This document shows, one piece after another, positions 50,099 through 59,960 of a DNA stretch of 64,000 nt. The DNA comes from Chryseobacterium sp. c4a. GTDB taxonomy: Bacteria; Bacteroidota; Bacteroidia; Flavobacteriales; Weeksellaceae. Positions within the stretch are counted from its first letter, which is position 1; every line of letters starts with the position of its first letter. The position numbers and the translations under genes were made by a program. The stretch covers positions 221,026-285,025 of the forward strand of contig NZ_WXVU01000004.1 in the NCBI RefSeq assembly GCF_009900745.1. Direction: 5' to 3'. The notes below the pieces were generated by a model. It saw only the letters and a list, made by a program, of their open reading frames with translations. It made no database searches and was not told the DNA's origin.

Positions 50099-50941
50099 AT
50101 GGAATTACACAAAAAGATTTTATTGGGAACATTTATTTCACTGGCTGTAGTATCATGTAATACTACAAATGACAGTGTAGAAGAAAAAAACTCACAGCCA
50201 CAGCAGACTCTTTCAGGATTACAAGCTGTGCCTCAAGCAGATATTCCTGCAGGTTTTGAAAATACACAAATGTGTAAAGATGTTTACCTTCCCGGACAGG
50301 ATTATTTTCCCGGAGCAGCATCAAAAGGAGCTGTTATTACCAGTAAAAAATGGCCAAATGGAAGTGTTATCACTGTAAGCCTTAACGGAGGAACTACCAA
50401 AGTTCGTAACAAAGTGATGCAATATGCTAATGAATGGTCTCAATATGCCAATATCAAATTCAACTTTATCACTAGTGGAACAGCACAGATCCGTGTTACC
50501 TTCACTCCTAACGCAGGTTCTTATTCTTATATAGGAAAAGATGCTCTCAGTATCGCTTCCAATAAAGAAACAATGAACTTCGGCTGGTTTAATGATTCAA
50601 CAAGTGATAGCGAGTTCAGCAGAACAACGATACATGAATTCGGTCATGCTCTTGGGATGATACACGAACACCAACATCCTTTAGCTGCTATTCCATGGGA
50701 TAAGCCAAAGGTATATGCTTATTACGCAGGGTATCCAAATTACTGGAGCCAAGCTCAGGTAGATAATAACCTTTTCGCCAAATATTCAACTTCCCAAACA
50801 CAATATAGTGCTTATGATAAATTATCAATTATGCATTATAGCATCAGCTCAACGTTGACTACAAATGGCTTCAGTGTAGGTAATAACACCGTTTTATCTC
50901 CTACAGACAAACAATTCATCGCAACAGTATATCCAAAATAA
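50099..50941 (+). CDS. Astacin-like zinc metalloprotease lipoprotein (M12A)
   Basis: A 280-residue protein. The start MELHKKILLGTFISLAVVSC is a lipoprotein signal (lipobox VVSC). The extended zinc motif HEFGHALGMIHEHQHP lies at about residue 179, the HExxHxxGxxHE pattern of astacins, and the Met-turn is SIMHYS at about residue 243. Related flavobacterial enzymes (flavastacin type) are secreted endoproteases. Here the enzyme is lipid-anchored and there is no long C-terminal extension. The gene is followed by a terminator and lies among surface-protein genes. Confidence 0.93.
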   Translation: MELHKKILLGTFISLAVVSCNTTNDSVEEKNSQPQQTLSGLQAVPQADIPAGFENTQMCKDVYLPGQDYFPGAASKGAVITSKKWPNGSVITVSLNGGTTKVRNKVMQYANEWSQYANIKFNFITSGTAQIRVTFTPNAGSYSYIGKDALSIASNKETMNFGWFNDSTSDSEFSRTTIHEFGHALGMIHEHQHPLAAIPWDKPKVYAYYAGYPNYWSQAQVDNNLFAKYSTSQTQYSAYDKLSIMHYSISSTLTTNGFSVGNNTVLSPTDKQFIATVYPK

Positions 50942-51088
50942 CAAATCTACTTATCTCAATATGAGTCTGCCTTGAGTACTATCAGGGTAGACTCTACTTA
51001 TTCACTATCGGTATATAACAGAATAATTTTCTATAGACTTCAACGAATTAAATTTTGGAAAAAAGTCTTTTGGATAATTCTACGATAC

Positions 51089-51122
51089 AAAAACGGCAAA
51101 CATCTAAGATGTTTGCCGTTTT
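51089..51122 (+). terminator. Terminator after the astacin gene
   Basis: AAAACGGCAAACATC pairs perfectly with GATGTTTGCCGTTTT around a three-base loop. Confidence 0.9.
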
Positions 51123-51188
51123 GCTTTCCAATTCATTCAAAATGAATAGAAAAATATCATGCAAAATATGTCTTATTATACCTACCCA

Positions 51189-54100
51189 TTACTTTGTTCT
51201 AAAAGGAAGTGCGGGGTTTATCATACTTTGTGATTGACAATTTGTAATTTGAACCTTATATAAATTCCTGTTACTTTCACAGTTGTTATCCGTTTGGGTT
51301 ACATAATATGTTTGTCCATCTGTAATAGCTGTAGAAAGAGGAAGTGCTAATAAAGAGGTTTCATCTTTATACCATTTAATATCCTGTCCGGAAACTACAA
51401 TATCTCCTAATGTATTATTAGCCTTTTTACATGCCTTAGCAGTATTTGTAGAAGGTACTGCCGTCTTTCTGTTTATAGTAATTTGCTCCGTAACCGTACA
51501 ATAGTCAGGAGAGCCTGCTGTAGAATAAGTAACATCAAGCTGATAGGTTCCATAACCATACGGCCGAAGATCAAACTTTGAACCTGAGCCCAATATATCT
51601 GTATGATCCGGATCATCAATTTTTGTCCATTTGAGTGTGGTGGATGGATTAGGGAAAAAGCTATCAGCACTTAGCGTATACGAATTGACATTGGCATTAT
51701 CATATTCATGACAATTCCAATCATTTCCCAGCCCTTCGAAGCTACCAGGATTATAGGGTTCAAAAACAATATTCGTGTTGTTTCCTGCATTGGTAGACTT
51801 CTCTCCATAATGCATAGACTGTACAGCATTGATATCTTTAATATTTCCAAAGTCAAAATTTAACGAACCACCTTGAACATCTAAATTAGCTTTTGCTCCT
51901 GAAACTGAGCTTAAAAGATAAATGATATAGCATGGATTTCCCGATGCATATAATTTTGAAATAACAGTTTGGGTACTTCCGGCCTCAAATACATAGGATT
52001 TCCCTGCACTGAGGGTGAGCTGATCATATTTGTTAAAACCATAAATATAGCCGCCACCTTTAAGTTCGACATTATGAAAACTAAGAGGCTTTAATGCTGT
52101 TCCTCCCGGGCCAATCGCGGCACCTGTTGATAATGAGTTTTCAAAAATTACATCATAGTAGCTCTGTCCTGCTGAACCCTGAACCCCGTAAGAAGTACTT
52201 GAATTGGTTACCTGAGCTGTAAAATGGATGACAGAGGTTCCTGAGTTTAAAATCGTATTGGATCCCTTTGTATTGAAAGAAGAAATGAAGCTATTAAGGT
52301 AAATATGAGAACTGCCAAGATTAACCGTTTTCTGGGAAGAAGTGAACTGAGATGCAAAATCGCCTCCCAAGTCTACCCTAAAACCATTGGTGTTCCATGT
52401 TCCGGCATATTGACTTAATTTATATCTGACATTAAAATCATCCAATAAACTGATGGACTGAGTTTCATAAAAATTAACTGTACCAGACCAGGCACTCTCA
52501 CCAATAACTACTCCATTACTTTTTATCGTTCTATGTTCATTATTATCCTGATAATTTGTAGTATCAACTCCATAGCGCATACCATTCTGCAATTCTGATG
52601 AGCCATAAATATTTAATGTATTTGTTCCGGTTGAAGATACAATTGTAGGAGCTACAGCACTTCCTGAAAAGGTTATATTATGACAGTAGGAAATATTGTC
52701 AACAGTAATTGTTTTACTTCCTGAAGTAAATCCGGAGCCACCATCAAAAAACACATTATCCCCAGGCCCCGGAACACAATATCCACCAACTCCTCCCGAA
52801 GTCTGAGACCAGTGACGTTTATCATTCCAGTTACCCGAGCCTCCTACCCAATAAAGAGTTTGTCCTGTATAAGAAGGAAAACTCCACCCGGAAGTATTTC
52901 CATTATTAATAGAATTGGGAGCAATAAAACCGGCACCACCAGATGCTTTAATATCCTTCATAATCACTCCTGATACCTGAACCAAAGATCCGGATGGCAT
53001 AGATATATTAGCAGCCGAACCCTCATCCATACTTTTAATCGTTGACCATCCTTCGCAGGCCGGAGTATTCAGGGAAAATAATGAATCAATTGTCTGATTC
53101 GTATTAGAATCTAAATAAAAGGTCTTAGTGGGAGCCAGAATAAGCTGGTTATAATGATTAAAACCATAAATATAACCACCACCTTTAAGCTCAACATTAT
53201 GAAAATTAAGTGAAGCTGATGATGTTCCTCCTATACCAATTGCTGTACCCGTTGATAAAGGATTTTCAAAAATCACATCATAATAGGTCTGTCCCGGAGA
53301 ACCCTGAATTCCATAAGACATACTTGAACTGGTTACCTGAGCTGTAAAATGGATAACGGAAGTTCCTGAGTTTAAAACCGTATTGTTAGCCCTTGTATTA
53401 AAAGAAGAAATAATACTATTAAGATAGATATGAGAACTGCCAAGATTAACCGTTTTCTGGAAAGAAGTGGATTTAGATTCAAAATCAGATCCCAAGTCTA
53501 CCCTAAAACCATTAGTGTTCCATGTTCCCGCATATTGATACAAGACATATCGGACACTAAAATCATCTAATAAACTGATGGACTGAGTTTCATAAAAATT
53601 AACTGTACCAGACCAGGCACTCTCACCAATAACTACTCCATTACTTTTTATAGTTCTATGCTCATTGTTATTCTGATAATTTGTGATATCAATTCCATAG
53701 CGCATACCACTCTGCCATTCTGATGAGCCATAAATATTTAATGTATTTGTTCCGGTTGAAGATACGATTGTAGGAGCCACAGCACTTCCTGAAAAAGTTA
53801 TATTATGACAGTAGGAAACATTGTCAACAGTAATTGTTTTACTTCCTGAGGTAAATCCGGAACCGCTATCAAAAAATACATTATCACCAGGCCCCGGAAC
53901 ACAATATCCACCAACTCCACCTGAAGTCTGAGACCAGTGAAGTTTATCATTCCAGTTACCCGAGCCTCCGACCCAATAAAGAGTTTGTCCTGTATAGGAA
54001 GGAAAACTCCACCCGGAAGTATTTCCATTATTAATAGAATTGGAAGCAATAAAACCGGCACCACCAGATGCTTTAATATCTTTCATAACCACTCCTGATA

Positions 54101-55184
54101 CCTGAACCAAAGACCCGGATGGCATCGTTATATTCGCAGTAGAATCATCATATATGCTTTTAATTGTTGACCATCCTTCGCAGGCCGGAGTATTCAGGGA
54201 AAATAATGAATCAATTATCTGATTCGTGTTAGAGTCCAAATAAAAGGTCTTAGTGGGAGCCAGAATAAGCTGGTTATAATGATTAAAACCATAAATATAG
54301 CCACCACCTTTAAGTTCAACATTATGAAAATTAAGAGGCTTTAATAATGTTCCTCCCGGGCCAATTGCTACACCTGTTGATAAAGGGTTTTCAAAAATAA
54401 CATCATAATAGGTCTGCCCCGCAGAACCCTGAATACCATAAGAAATATTTGAATTGGTTATCTGAGCTGTAAAATGAATAACTGAAGTTCCTGAATTTAA
54501 AACCGTATTGCCTGCCTTTGTATTAAAAGAGGAGATAATACCATTAAGATAGATATGAGAGCTGCCAAGATTAATCGCTTTCTGGAAAGAAGTGGGCTGA
54601 GATTCAAAATCAGATCCCAAGTCTACCCTAAAACCATTGGTGTTCCAAGTTCCCGCATATTGATACAAATTGGATCTTACATTAAAATTATCCAATAAAC
54701 TAATGGATTGAGTTTCATAAAAATTAACAACTGCTGCTGAACCGTTATCGCCGGTTACTACTCCGTTACTTTTTATGGTTCTATTTTCATTGTTATTCTG
54801 ATAATTTGTGTTTATAATTTTATGACTCATCCCGCTCTGCCATTCTGATGAGCCAAAAATATTCAAAGCATTGGTACCCGTTACAGATTCTATTGTAGGA
54901 GCTACTTTACTTCCTGAAAAAATAATATTGTGGCAATTGGCAACTACATTTACTGTAACAGTTTTGCTTCCTGAAGTGAATCCGGAATTAACATCAAAAA
55001 AAACATTGTCCGTTTTTCCCGGAACTACCGCCGGAAGTATATTTCCTCCTGAAGAAGTTCGCCAATGATTAATATCACTCCAATTTCCTGATCCACCAAC
55101 CCAATAATAATCAGCAGCATATATATTGCATTCAGCTCCAAATAAAAGGGTAATGGAAGCTAAAATTTTGATAAAATATTTCAT
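51189..55184 (-). CDS. Large secreted repeat protein (probable adhesin)
   Basis: A 1331-residue protein with signal peptide MKYFIKILASITLLFGAECNIYA. It consists of three tandem units of about 375 residues, each opening YYWVGGSGNW or LYWVGGSGNWND, passing through DNVFFD and GSGFTSGSKT and ending near TLYWVGG of the next unit. The last 250 residues hold PKD/Ig-like strands (YQLDVTYSTAGSPDYCTV, then DIKWYKDETS) and no sorting domain was recognised at the extreme C-terminus. Such repeat proteins are commonly surface adhesins or matrix proteins. The partner gene upstream (15-base gap) is co-transcribed. Confidence 0.82.
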   Translation of the reverse strand: MKYFIKILASITLLFGAECNIYAADYYWVGGSGNWSDINHWRTSSGGNILPAVVPGKTDNVFFDVNSGFTSGSKTVTVNVVANCHNIIFSGSKVAPTIESVTGTNALNIFGSSEWQSGMSHKIINTNYQNNNENRTIKSNGVVTGDNGSAAVVNFYETQSISLLDNFNVRSNLYQYAGTWNTNGFRVDLGSDFESQPTSFQKAINLGSSHIYLNGIISSFNTKAGNTVLNSGTSVIHFTAQITNSNISYGIQGSAGQTYYDVIFENPLSTGVAIGPGGTLLKPLNFHNVELKGGGYIYGFNHYNQLILAPTKTFYLDSNTNQIIDSLFSLNTPACEGWSTIKSIYDDSTANITMPSGSLVQVSGVVMKDIKASGGAGFIASNSINNGNTSGWSFPSYTGQTLYWVGGSGNWNDKLHWSQTSGGVGGYCVPGPGDNVFFDSGSGFTSGSKTITVDNVSYCHNITFSGSAVAPTIVSSTGTNTLNIYGSSEWQSGMRYGIDITNYQNNNEHRTIKSNGVVIGESAWSGTVNFYETQSISLLDDFSVRYVLYQYAGTWNTNGFRVDLGSDFESKSTSFQKTVNLGSSHIYLNSIISSFNTRANNTVLNSGTSVIHFTAQVTSSSMSYGIQGSPGQTYYDVIFENPLSTGTAIGIGGTSSASLNFHNVELKGGGYIYGFNHYNQLILAPTKTFYLDSNTNQTIDSLFSLNTPACEGWSTIKSMDEGSAANISMPSGSLVQVSGVIMKDIKASGGAGFIAPNSINNGNTSGWSFPSYTGQTLYWVGGSGNWNDKRHWSQTSGGVGGYCVPGPGDNVFFDGGSGFTSGSKTITVDNISYCHNITFSGSAVAPTIVSSTGTNTLNIYGSSELQNGMRYGVDTTNYQDNNEHRTIKSNGVVIGESAWSGTVNFYETQSISLLDDFNVRYKLSQYAGTWNTNGFRVDLGGDFASQFTSSQKTVNLGSSHIYLNSFISSFNTKGSNTILNSGTSVIHFTAQVTNSSTSYGVQGSAGQSYYDVIFENSLSTGAAIGPGGTALKPLSFHNVELKGGGYIYGFNKYDQLTLSAGKSYVFEAGSTQTVISKLYASGNPCYIIYLLSSVSGAKANLDVQGGSLNFDFGNIKDINAVQSMHYGEKSTNAGNNTNIVFEPYNPGSFEGLGNDWNCHEYDNANVNSYTLSADSFFPNPSTTLKWTKIDDPDHTDILGSGSKFDLRPYGYGTYQLDVTYSTAGSPDYCTVTEQITINRKTAVPSTNTAKACKKANNTLGDIVVSGQDIKWYKDETSLLALPLSTAITDGQTYYVTQTDNNCESNRNLYKVQITNCQSQSMINPALPFRTK
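51720..55100 (-). repeat. Three tandem units of about 1125 bp within the adhesin gene
   Basis: The same reading occurs near 52831, 53956 and about 55083, i.e. a spacing of 1125-1127 bp. The second and third units are close to identical over long stretches, the first is more diverged. The boundaries given are approximate. Confidence 0.8.
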
Positions 55185-55199
55185 TGATATAACAGCAAA

Positions 55200-55832
55200 T
55201 TATTTTACAACGAATACAACATTCATATAAGAAGGTTTTGAGGTATCAGCCCCAACAGAAAGCTGATAAGTCAGAATTCCTGCTTCTGAAATGGCTACAT
55301 TAGTGAAAACAGAAGGATCATACCATGTTACATAGTATTCTAATTGATTATTATTATAGGTATTAATATACCCTGCAGAACCAACACTACTCACCATAGG
55401 TGCTTTGAATTGGCTTTTATAATTATTATACAAATCTATTGTTCCAAAACCAGGATCAGAAATATCTGTGCTCACCACTACTGATGGGGAATAAAAGAAG
55501 GTGGGTGAATTGCTGTTGATAGGTTCCCATTTATCAGTGTTATTTTTCCAAAACCAATACCCAATACCATAAACATCTTTGGAGACAGCAGTTGACGGAC
55601 TTGTAGAATACACTAAGGTACCCTGTTTTATATTATCTGAATGTATAGCTTCTATCTGATCACCGCTAAGTAATGGCACTGTAATACCCGCTTTATCTCC
55701 TGTAGAATATCCCTCCTGTAAGGTTATATCCAACGTGGCCTTCGGGTTAGCAGTATTAATTCCTACTTGTGCTGCACAAAGCGTAGACATTAAAAATAAG
55801 GATCCACAAAAAAGTAGTTCTCGTCGAATCAT
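55200..55832 (-). CDS. Secreted protein with surface-protein N-terminal motif
   Basis: A 210-residue protein with signal peptide (MIRRELLFCGSLFLMSTLCAAQ). The following VGINTANPKATLDITL is the motif seen at the start of the C1q-like proteins in this window and of many Bacteroidetes surface proteins. The remainder is beta-rich (GIGYWFWKNNTDKWEPI), with no recognised domain. A TATCTTTG -7 box (55864-55871, minus strand) lies 32 bases upstream and drives the operon with the adhesin. Function unknown; a partner or processing role for the adhesin is inference. Confidence 0.7.
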   Translation of the reverse strand: MIRRELLFCGSLFLMSTLCAAQVGINTANPKATLDITLQEGYSTGDKAGITVPLLSGDQIEAIHSDNIKQGTLVYSTSPSTAVSKDVYGIGYWFWKNNTDKWEPINSNSPTFFYSPSVVVSTDISDPGFGTIDLYNNYKSQFKAPMVSSVGSAGYINTYNNNQLEYYVTWYDPSVFTNVAISEAGILTYQLSVGADTSKPSYMNVVFVVK

Positions 55833-56119
55833 AGATGTATAATTAATTTATTTAAAATTGCTGCAAAGATACTTGCTTAATTCACTTTTCCGCACTGAAT
55901 TTTTAACCTGATTAAATTATCTTTCCAAATACCGTAGATTTTGCTCTGTAAGTATTCATGAGATTCTTTATAAATGAAATAAGTATAAGCTTTATAAAGA
56001 AATTCGTTTGGTAAAATTTCGTAAGAAGGTGCGTGAAAATTTTACTTGTTGATCATTTGTTTGCGCATTCAAATATATTAACTCCTCTATTTAGACCCTA
56101 GCTTCAGCAAAGTTTATAT

Positions 56120-56803
56120 TTACAAAACCAAGCTGCATTTATCCACAAATTGTTCAAACTTTCGATCTCTATTTCGCATGACCGCTCCGTGGCCAAAGCA
56201 TATAATGGCTGGATTTAGTTGAGCCAACTTCTGAAGCGATTGGATGTTGAGCTGCTGATCAGAGGTGAATATATTGGGTGGAAGCCACAAACCAGTCATT
56301 GTAGTAAGCAAGTTCATATTTGTCGCCACATCTCCGATGATCAGTACTCCATCTCTCTCACGGAATAAAGAAATATGACCTCTCGAATGGCCTGGTGTCT
56401 CTACAACCCGAAAGTTACCAATCATATCGTTTTCAACAATTGTGCGTTCTACTTTATGTCCCTGCCCTGCCCAAAACTTTTGTTGAAGTTTTGCTATCCA
56501 ATGTCCTGGATCAGGATAGTCTTTGGTAGCCAGTCCCGTTTCAGTTCTTAAAACTTCTTCAGGATGACAGAGTAAGGGTATTGCAAACTCTGCACATATC
56601 TGATCACTACAACCTTGGTGGTCTGCATGAGCATGGGTCAGTATATGTTGATAAACAGGAATTTTCTGAATAGCTTTCTTTACAGTGTTATAAGAACTTC
56701 GTATTCCTGAATCTACCAGCACCCCTTCGATAATATAGCAATTGATACTATTTCTTGGCATCAGTGAAATCTGGAACACTTCAGGAGCAATTTGACTTAA
56801 CAT
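56120..56803 (-). CDS. MBL-fold metallo-hydrolase
   Basis: A 227-residue metallo-beta-lactamase-fold protein. The zinc motif is HILTHAHADHQGC (HxHxDH), a later zinc ligand is in ETPGHSRGHISL, and GDVATN and CFGHGAVM supply the remaining ligands. It hydrolyses a thioester, lactone or similar bond; the substrate is unknown. The start was taken at ATG 56803 (MLSQIAPEVFQI). Alternatives are ATG 56845 and a GTG at 56869 that overlaps the Crp/Fnr gene. The Crp/Fnr regulator directly upstream likely belongs to the same operon. Confidence 0.88.
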   Translation of the reverse strand: MLSQIAPEVFQISLMPRNSINCYIIEGVLVDSGIRSSYNTVKKAIQKIPVYQHILTHAHADHQGCSDQICAEFAIPLLCHPEEVLRTETGLATKDYPDPGHWIAKLQQKFWAGQGHKVERTIVENDMIGNFRVVETPGHSRGHISLFRERDGVLIIGDVATNMNLLTTMTGLWLPPNIFTSDQQLNIQSLQKLAQLNPAIICFGHGAVMRNRDRKFEQFVDKCSLVL

Positions 56804-56858
56804 ATTTTTTTTATGCAAATCTACCTCGTTCCTCAGGAGCTTCATAAGGACATTTGTC

Positions 56859-57446
56859 CTATAATACACTAGGTTTATGTATCTGCCCCTTCGCTCGCGT
56901 AAGTGATCTTTGTGTGACCCCCAAGTAGGATGCCAAATCCTGAGTCGTTACACGTTGCACCAACATCACTTCGTTAGAAAGAACATGAAGGTATTTATCT
57001 ACAACTGATTTATTATTATAATTCAGCAGATAATGTTCCTTTTGGATATACTCCTGCTCCATCACCGATTTAATAACATCATTCCAAGCGGTTACCTGGC
57101 TAAGCAGATGGTGATAATCCAAATAACTTATCCTATAGATTATACTATCTTCTATAGCTCTGATGCTTCTTCTTGATTTTTCCTGCGCCACAAACTCCTG
57201 AAACGAAGTAACAAATTCATTCTCAAACTTGAAGCAGGTTATATTTTCCTTTCCTTCTTTGTCAATCGCATACGCTTTTACAGCACCATTAGCAACAAAT
57301 CCAATATAGCTGCATACTTCATCTTCACGAATAAAAAAATCACCTTTTTTTAGGCGAATTGATTTGAAGAATTGCAAAGAAAACTTAATTTCCTCAGCCA
57401 GTAGTTTCCCATTTGATAATAGATAGTTTTCCAATACATCTGCCAT
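56859..57446 (-). CDS. Crp/Fnr family transcriptional regulator
   Basis: A 195-residue regulator. Residues 20-130 form a cyclic-nucleotide-binding-like beta-roll (LKKGDFFIREDEVCSYIGFV, then GAVKAYAIDKEGKENI), and the C-terminus is a winged helix (VTTQDLASYLGVTQRSLTRAK). No cysteine cluster for an iron-sulfur centre is present, so it is not an Fnr-type oxygen sensor. The signal is unknown. It is the first gene of the pair with the MBL hydrolase. Confidence 0.9.
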   Translation of the reverse strand: MADVLENYLLSNGKLLAEEIKFSLQFFKSIRLKKGDFFIREDEVCSYIGFVANGAVKAYAIDKEGKENITCFKFENEFVTSFQEFVAQEKSRRSIRAIEDSIIYRISYLDYHHLLSQVTAWNDVIKSVMEQEYIQKEHYLLNYNNKSVVDKYLHVLSNEVMLVQRVTTQDLASYLGVTQRSLTRAKGQIHKPSVL

Positions 57447-57951
57447 ATCGCAACTTTTTTGTCCTTTATATTTTTCTTTGCCTCTATGGGGTATATACCT
57501 AATTTAGCACTCAAATCTAATCATTATTGTCTATTCAATACCAATATTTATTGTACTTTAAAAAGTAGATTCTATTTGCAACAGTTTAAAATCTCCTTTA
57601 CTTTAGCAATAAATAGATGTACAGCGCTACATATTTTAAGTAAACTTCTATTTCAAAGATTCCTATTTAAGTACATAAAAAAACCTCCCGTGTCAATAGG
57701 GAGGCAAAAGTTCAAAATGTATTATTAGTTAAATGATGTGGTGTTAAATAAAGTTTTCTCTTCAAAACCTTTCTTAACATTAACAATGAGCATGCCAAGT
57801 AGGTCACTGTTTAATGAAATCAACCTTTTTGTGGTATATAAAAAGTTCCCTTAAAAAGAAGGCCTGATTATTATTGAGGAACAACAACTTTTGGCAGTAC
57901 TGGTAGTTCCTTTTCAGGACAAAGCATTTTCCATGTTAAAGGTATTAATCC
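57447..57951. other. Intergenic region with an orphan terminator
   Basis: 505 bases without a convincing gene. A perfect stem, CCTCCC with GGGAGG at 57683-57704, is followed by seven T on the minus strand, so it ends a minus-strand transcript, but no gene ends there. It may be the remnant of a lost gene or the end of a small RNA starting in 57720-57950. Confidence 0.5.
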
Positions 57952-58545
57952 TTATAGAAGATTAGGCTCACTAATGGCATAGGAATCCACTATTTCCATT
58001 TTCCATGTTTCTATACTCTCAGCTGTTGCACGGTCGGCACGATCAAAGAAGAAATGTTGCTTGATATCGAAACCGCAGTACGTATAGATCCCTGTGTCTG
58101 AGGTAAGCTTTAAAGCATTATCCATTCCAATTTCCTGATATTCCGTATTTGATTTTCCATGCGAATTGATAATGTAAGCTGTTTTGCCTGCTAACAATCC
58201 TTTTTGTACACCGTTGTCGTACCGATAAGCAAATCCATAGCTAAATACCCGATCAATATATCCTTTCATAATGCCCGGCATACCCGTCCACCATATCGGA
58301 TAAATAAACGTTACAACTTCAGCCCAGGCAATGTATTCCTGCTCAGTTCTGATAGCTTCGCTAACGACACCTCTGCGTTGCCCGTCAATATCTTCAAGGG
58401 ATAACACAGGATCGAAATTAAGCTGGTACAAATCCCTGACTACAACCTCATGTTCTTGCTGCAATAGTGTTTCTTCAACCGTTTGTTTAAATTGATGGTT
58501 TAAACTTGCCCTATTAGGATGGGCATAAATAATAAGATGTTTCAT
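57952..58545 (-). CDS. NAD(P)H quinone oxidoreductase, flavodoxin-like fold
   Basis: A 197-residue protein of the NQO/YwrO/MdaB type. It opens MKHLIIYAHPNRASLNHQF, the FMN/FAD phosphate loop, and has FIYPIWWTGMPGIMKGYIDRVF, the conserved flavin-binding stretch. It reduces quinones or nitro compounds with two electrons. A TACCTTTG -7 box (58575-58582, minus strand) lies 30 bases upstream. The AraC regulator 77 bases upstream on the same strand is a likely activator or repressor. Confidence 0.9.
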   Translation of the reverse strand: MKHLIIYAHPNRASLNHQFKQTVEETLLQQEHEVVVRDLYQLNFDPVLSLEDIDGQRRGVVSEAIRTEQEYIAWAEVVTFIYPIWWTGMPGIMKGYIDRVFSYGFAYRYDNGVQKGLLAGKTAYIINSHGKSNTEYQEIGMDNALKLTSDTGIYTYCGFDIKQHFFFDRADRATAESIETWKMEIVDSYAISEPNLL

Positions 58546-58622
58546 TTTTTTTGTTTTTAAGTAATTGAATGAAACAAAGGTAGGATGGCGGGAAACAGGA
58601 AAATTGTAAGAAAACGAAAAGA

Positions 58623-59447
58623 CTATTTAGCCGAAGCCTGACAAATATCTTGCTGGAATCTTACAAAATTTTTGGGTGAAAGATTGATGAAATGCTTAAA
58701 ATCGTGGTTAAGCTGGCTTTGGTCATAATACCCACATTCTTCGATAATTTCTAACCAATCCACATTTTTCGATGACAAAAGAACTTGTTCTATTTGTCTG
58801 ATTGCTTTTACAAAACGCTTGTATCGGCTGACTTCTTTTGCACTATATCCAAAATGCTTTTTATGCATCAATTGTATATTTCTTTCAGTCTGTCCGGTTT
58901 CTTCTGCAATCGATTGGATGGGATTGAGTGCGTCGTCATTAAAATTAGCCAGCAAAGCAGCAGTGATATCCTGTAGTTTTAAATAAGGTCTGCAAAAATT
59001 GAGAATGCAGTCTACTCTATCCGAAATATTTGTAATACTATTTAATTGATGCCAGAGATAGGTAAAACAATTTTCTTCCATTGCTTCATCAGGATGTATT
59101 GGCAGGTGGTCAGAGAGAAACGCTTTACCAAAAAAGCGATAAAAAGCATCACCTTTGAAATTAGCAACTAAGATTTGCGCGCCAGGGGGAAGGATATATT
59201 CAAAAGCTGCCTTTATGGGGCCAAGTACAATACACTTTTCGACTTCAATCCCGTTTTCTGCGCTGGAAATCAATCGGGCTTTTGTTCCAAAATTAAAGAC
59301 CATAATAGTCTGAAAAGATGGCAACAGGGTTTTGGTTATTGAATCTGTTGAATTGTTCTCTGCAAAATAAAAATGAGAAAACACCGTCTCAAATTCGCTG
59401 GGAACTGGTAGTCTGTAATGGTGATATGCTGGGGCTTCCGATTTCAT
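58623..59447 (-). CDS. AraC family transcriptional regulator (DUF6597-type N-terminus)
   Basis: A 274-residue protein with an N-terminal domain of the AraC-associated DUF6597 type (VPSEFETVFSHFYFAENN, GPIKAAFEYILPPGA) and a C-terminal AraC helix-turn-helix (CGYYDQSQLNHDFKHFINLSPKNF). The position just upstream of the quinone reductase suggests control of that gene, for instance in response to quinone or electrophile stress; this is inferred. Confidence 0.88.
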   Translation of the reverse strand: MKSEAPAYHHYRLPVPSEFETVFSHFYFAENNSTDSITKTLLPSFQTIMVFNFGTKARLISSAENGIEVEKCIVLGPIKAAFEYILPPGAQILVANFKGDAFYRFFGKAFLSDHLPIHPDEAMEENCFTYLWHQLNSITNISDRVDCILNFCRPYLKLQDITAALLANFNDDALNPIQSIAEETGQTERNIQLMHKKHFGYSAKEVSRYKRFVKAIRQIEQVLLSSKNVDWLEIIEECGYYDQSQLNHDFKHFINLSPKNFVRFQQDICQASAK

Positions 59448-59960
59448 TATTTATAGACTAGTAATTTAGGAAAAATACATCAAATTAGAACCCACATCAT
59501 TAGTCTCTTGCATTTTTACTTTGATTTTATCCTGCTTTTATGAATATATCCTTCTTTTCCTTCTTTAGTTTTTACTAAAAACCAATTTGCATGCGAATCA
59601 AGATTAGAACTTTATTTGTTGTATCATTCGTAATTCATTTAGTGTTTATTATTCTTTAATTACTGGGGTGAGTCTGGAACATCATCACTTGATTTTGCCC
59701 AACGTATTGGATATCCATTTTTAGTTTCTTTTAAATCGGTACGTTCCATTTTTATCAAGTCACTTTTTATATAATATTTATCTTTCTCTTTGTAGATAAC
59801 CGCTAAAGGATAATACCCGACTTTCCTATCTACAACAGCCTGATTATTTGCTTAGCGGAGATGCTGTTTTCATTTTAAAATTTAGGGTATTGAAAACAAT
59901 ATCCTAAATAATCAGCATATTAGTAAAATTATCTTTTACTAGTATTATTTTAATAGACAA
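59448..59960. other. Intergenic region containing a gene fragment
   Basis: 513 bases between the AraC gene and the immunity genes. It contains only the coding remnant at 59660-59851 listed separately. The base composition is AT-rich like the toxin module to its right, so the module's edge probably lies here. Confidence 0.5.
59660..59851 (-). pseudogene. C-terminal fragment of an unidentified gene
   Basis: A 63-codon open stretch on the minus strand (ANNQAVVDRKVGYYPLAVIY, ending WAKSSDDVPDSPQ and a stop) begins right after an in-frame stop and has no start codon in place. The residue pattern is protein-like. It is probably the tail of a decayed gene from the toxin-immunity region. No family is recognised. 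Confidence 0.55.

Noticed and set aside
51055..51237. 60-residue plus-strand reading frame after the astacin gene
   Set aside because: It runs through the perfect terminator hairpin at 51089-51122 and has no protein-like features.
57459..57728. 89-residue plus-strand frame upstream of the Crp/Fnr gene
   Set aside because: Composition is that of translated AT-rich non-coding DNA, and it overlaps the terminator stem at 57683-57704.
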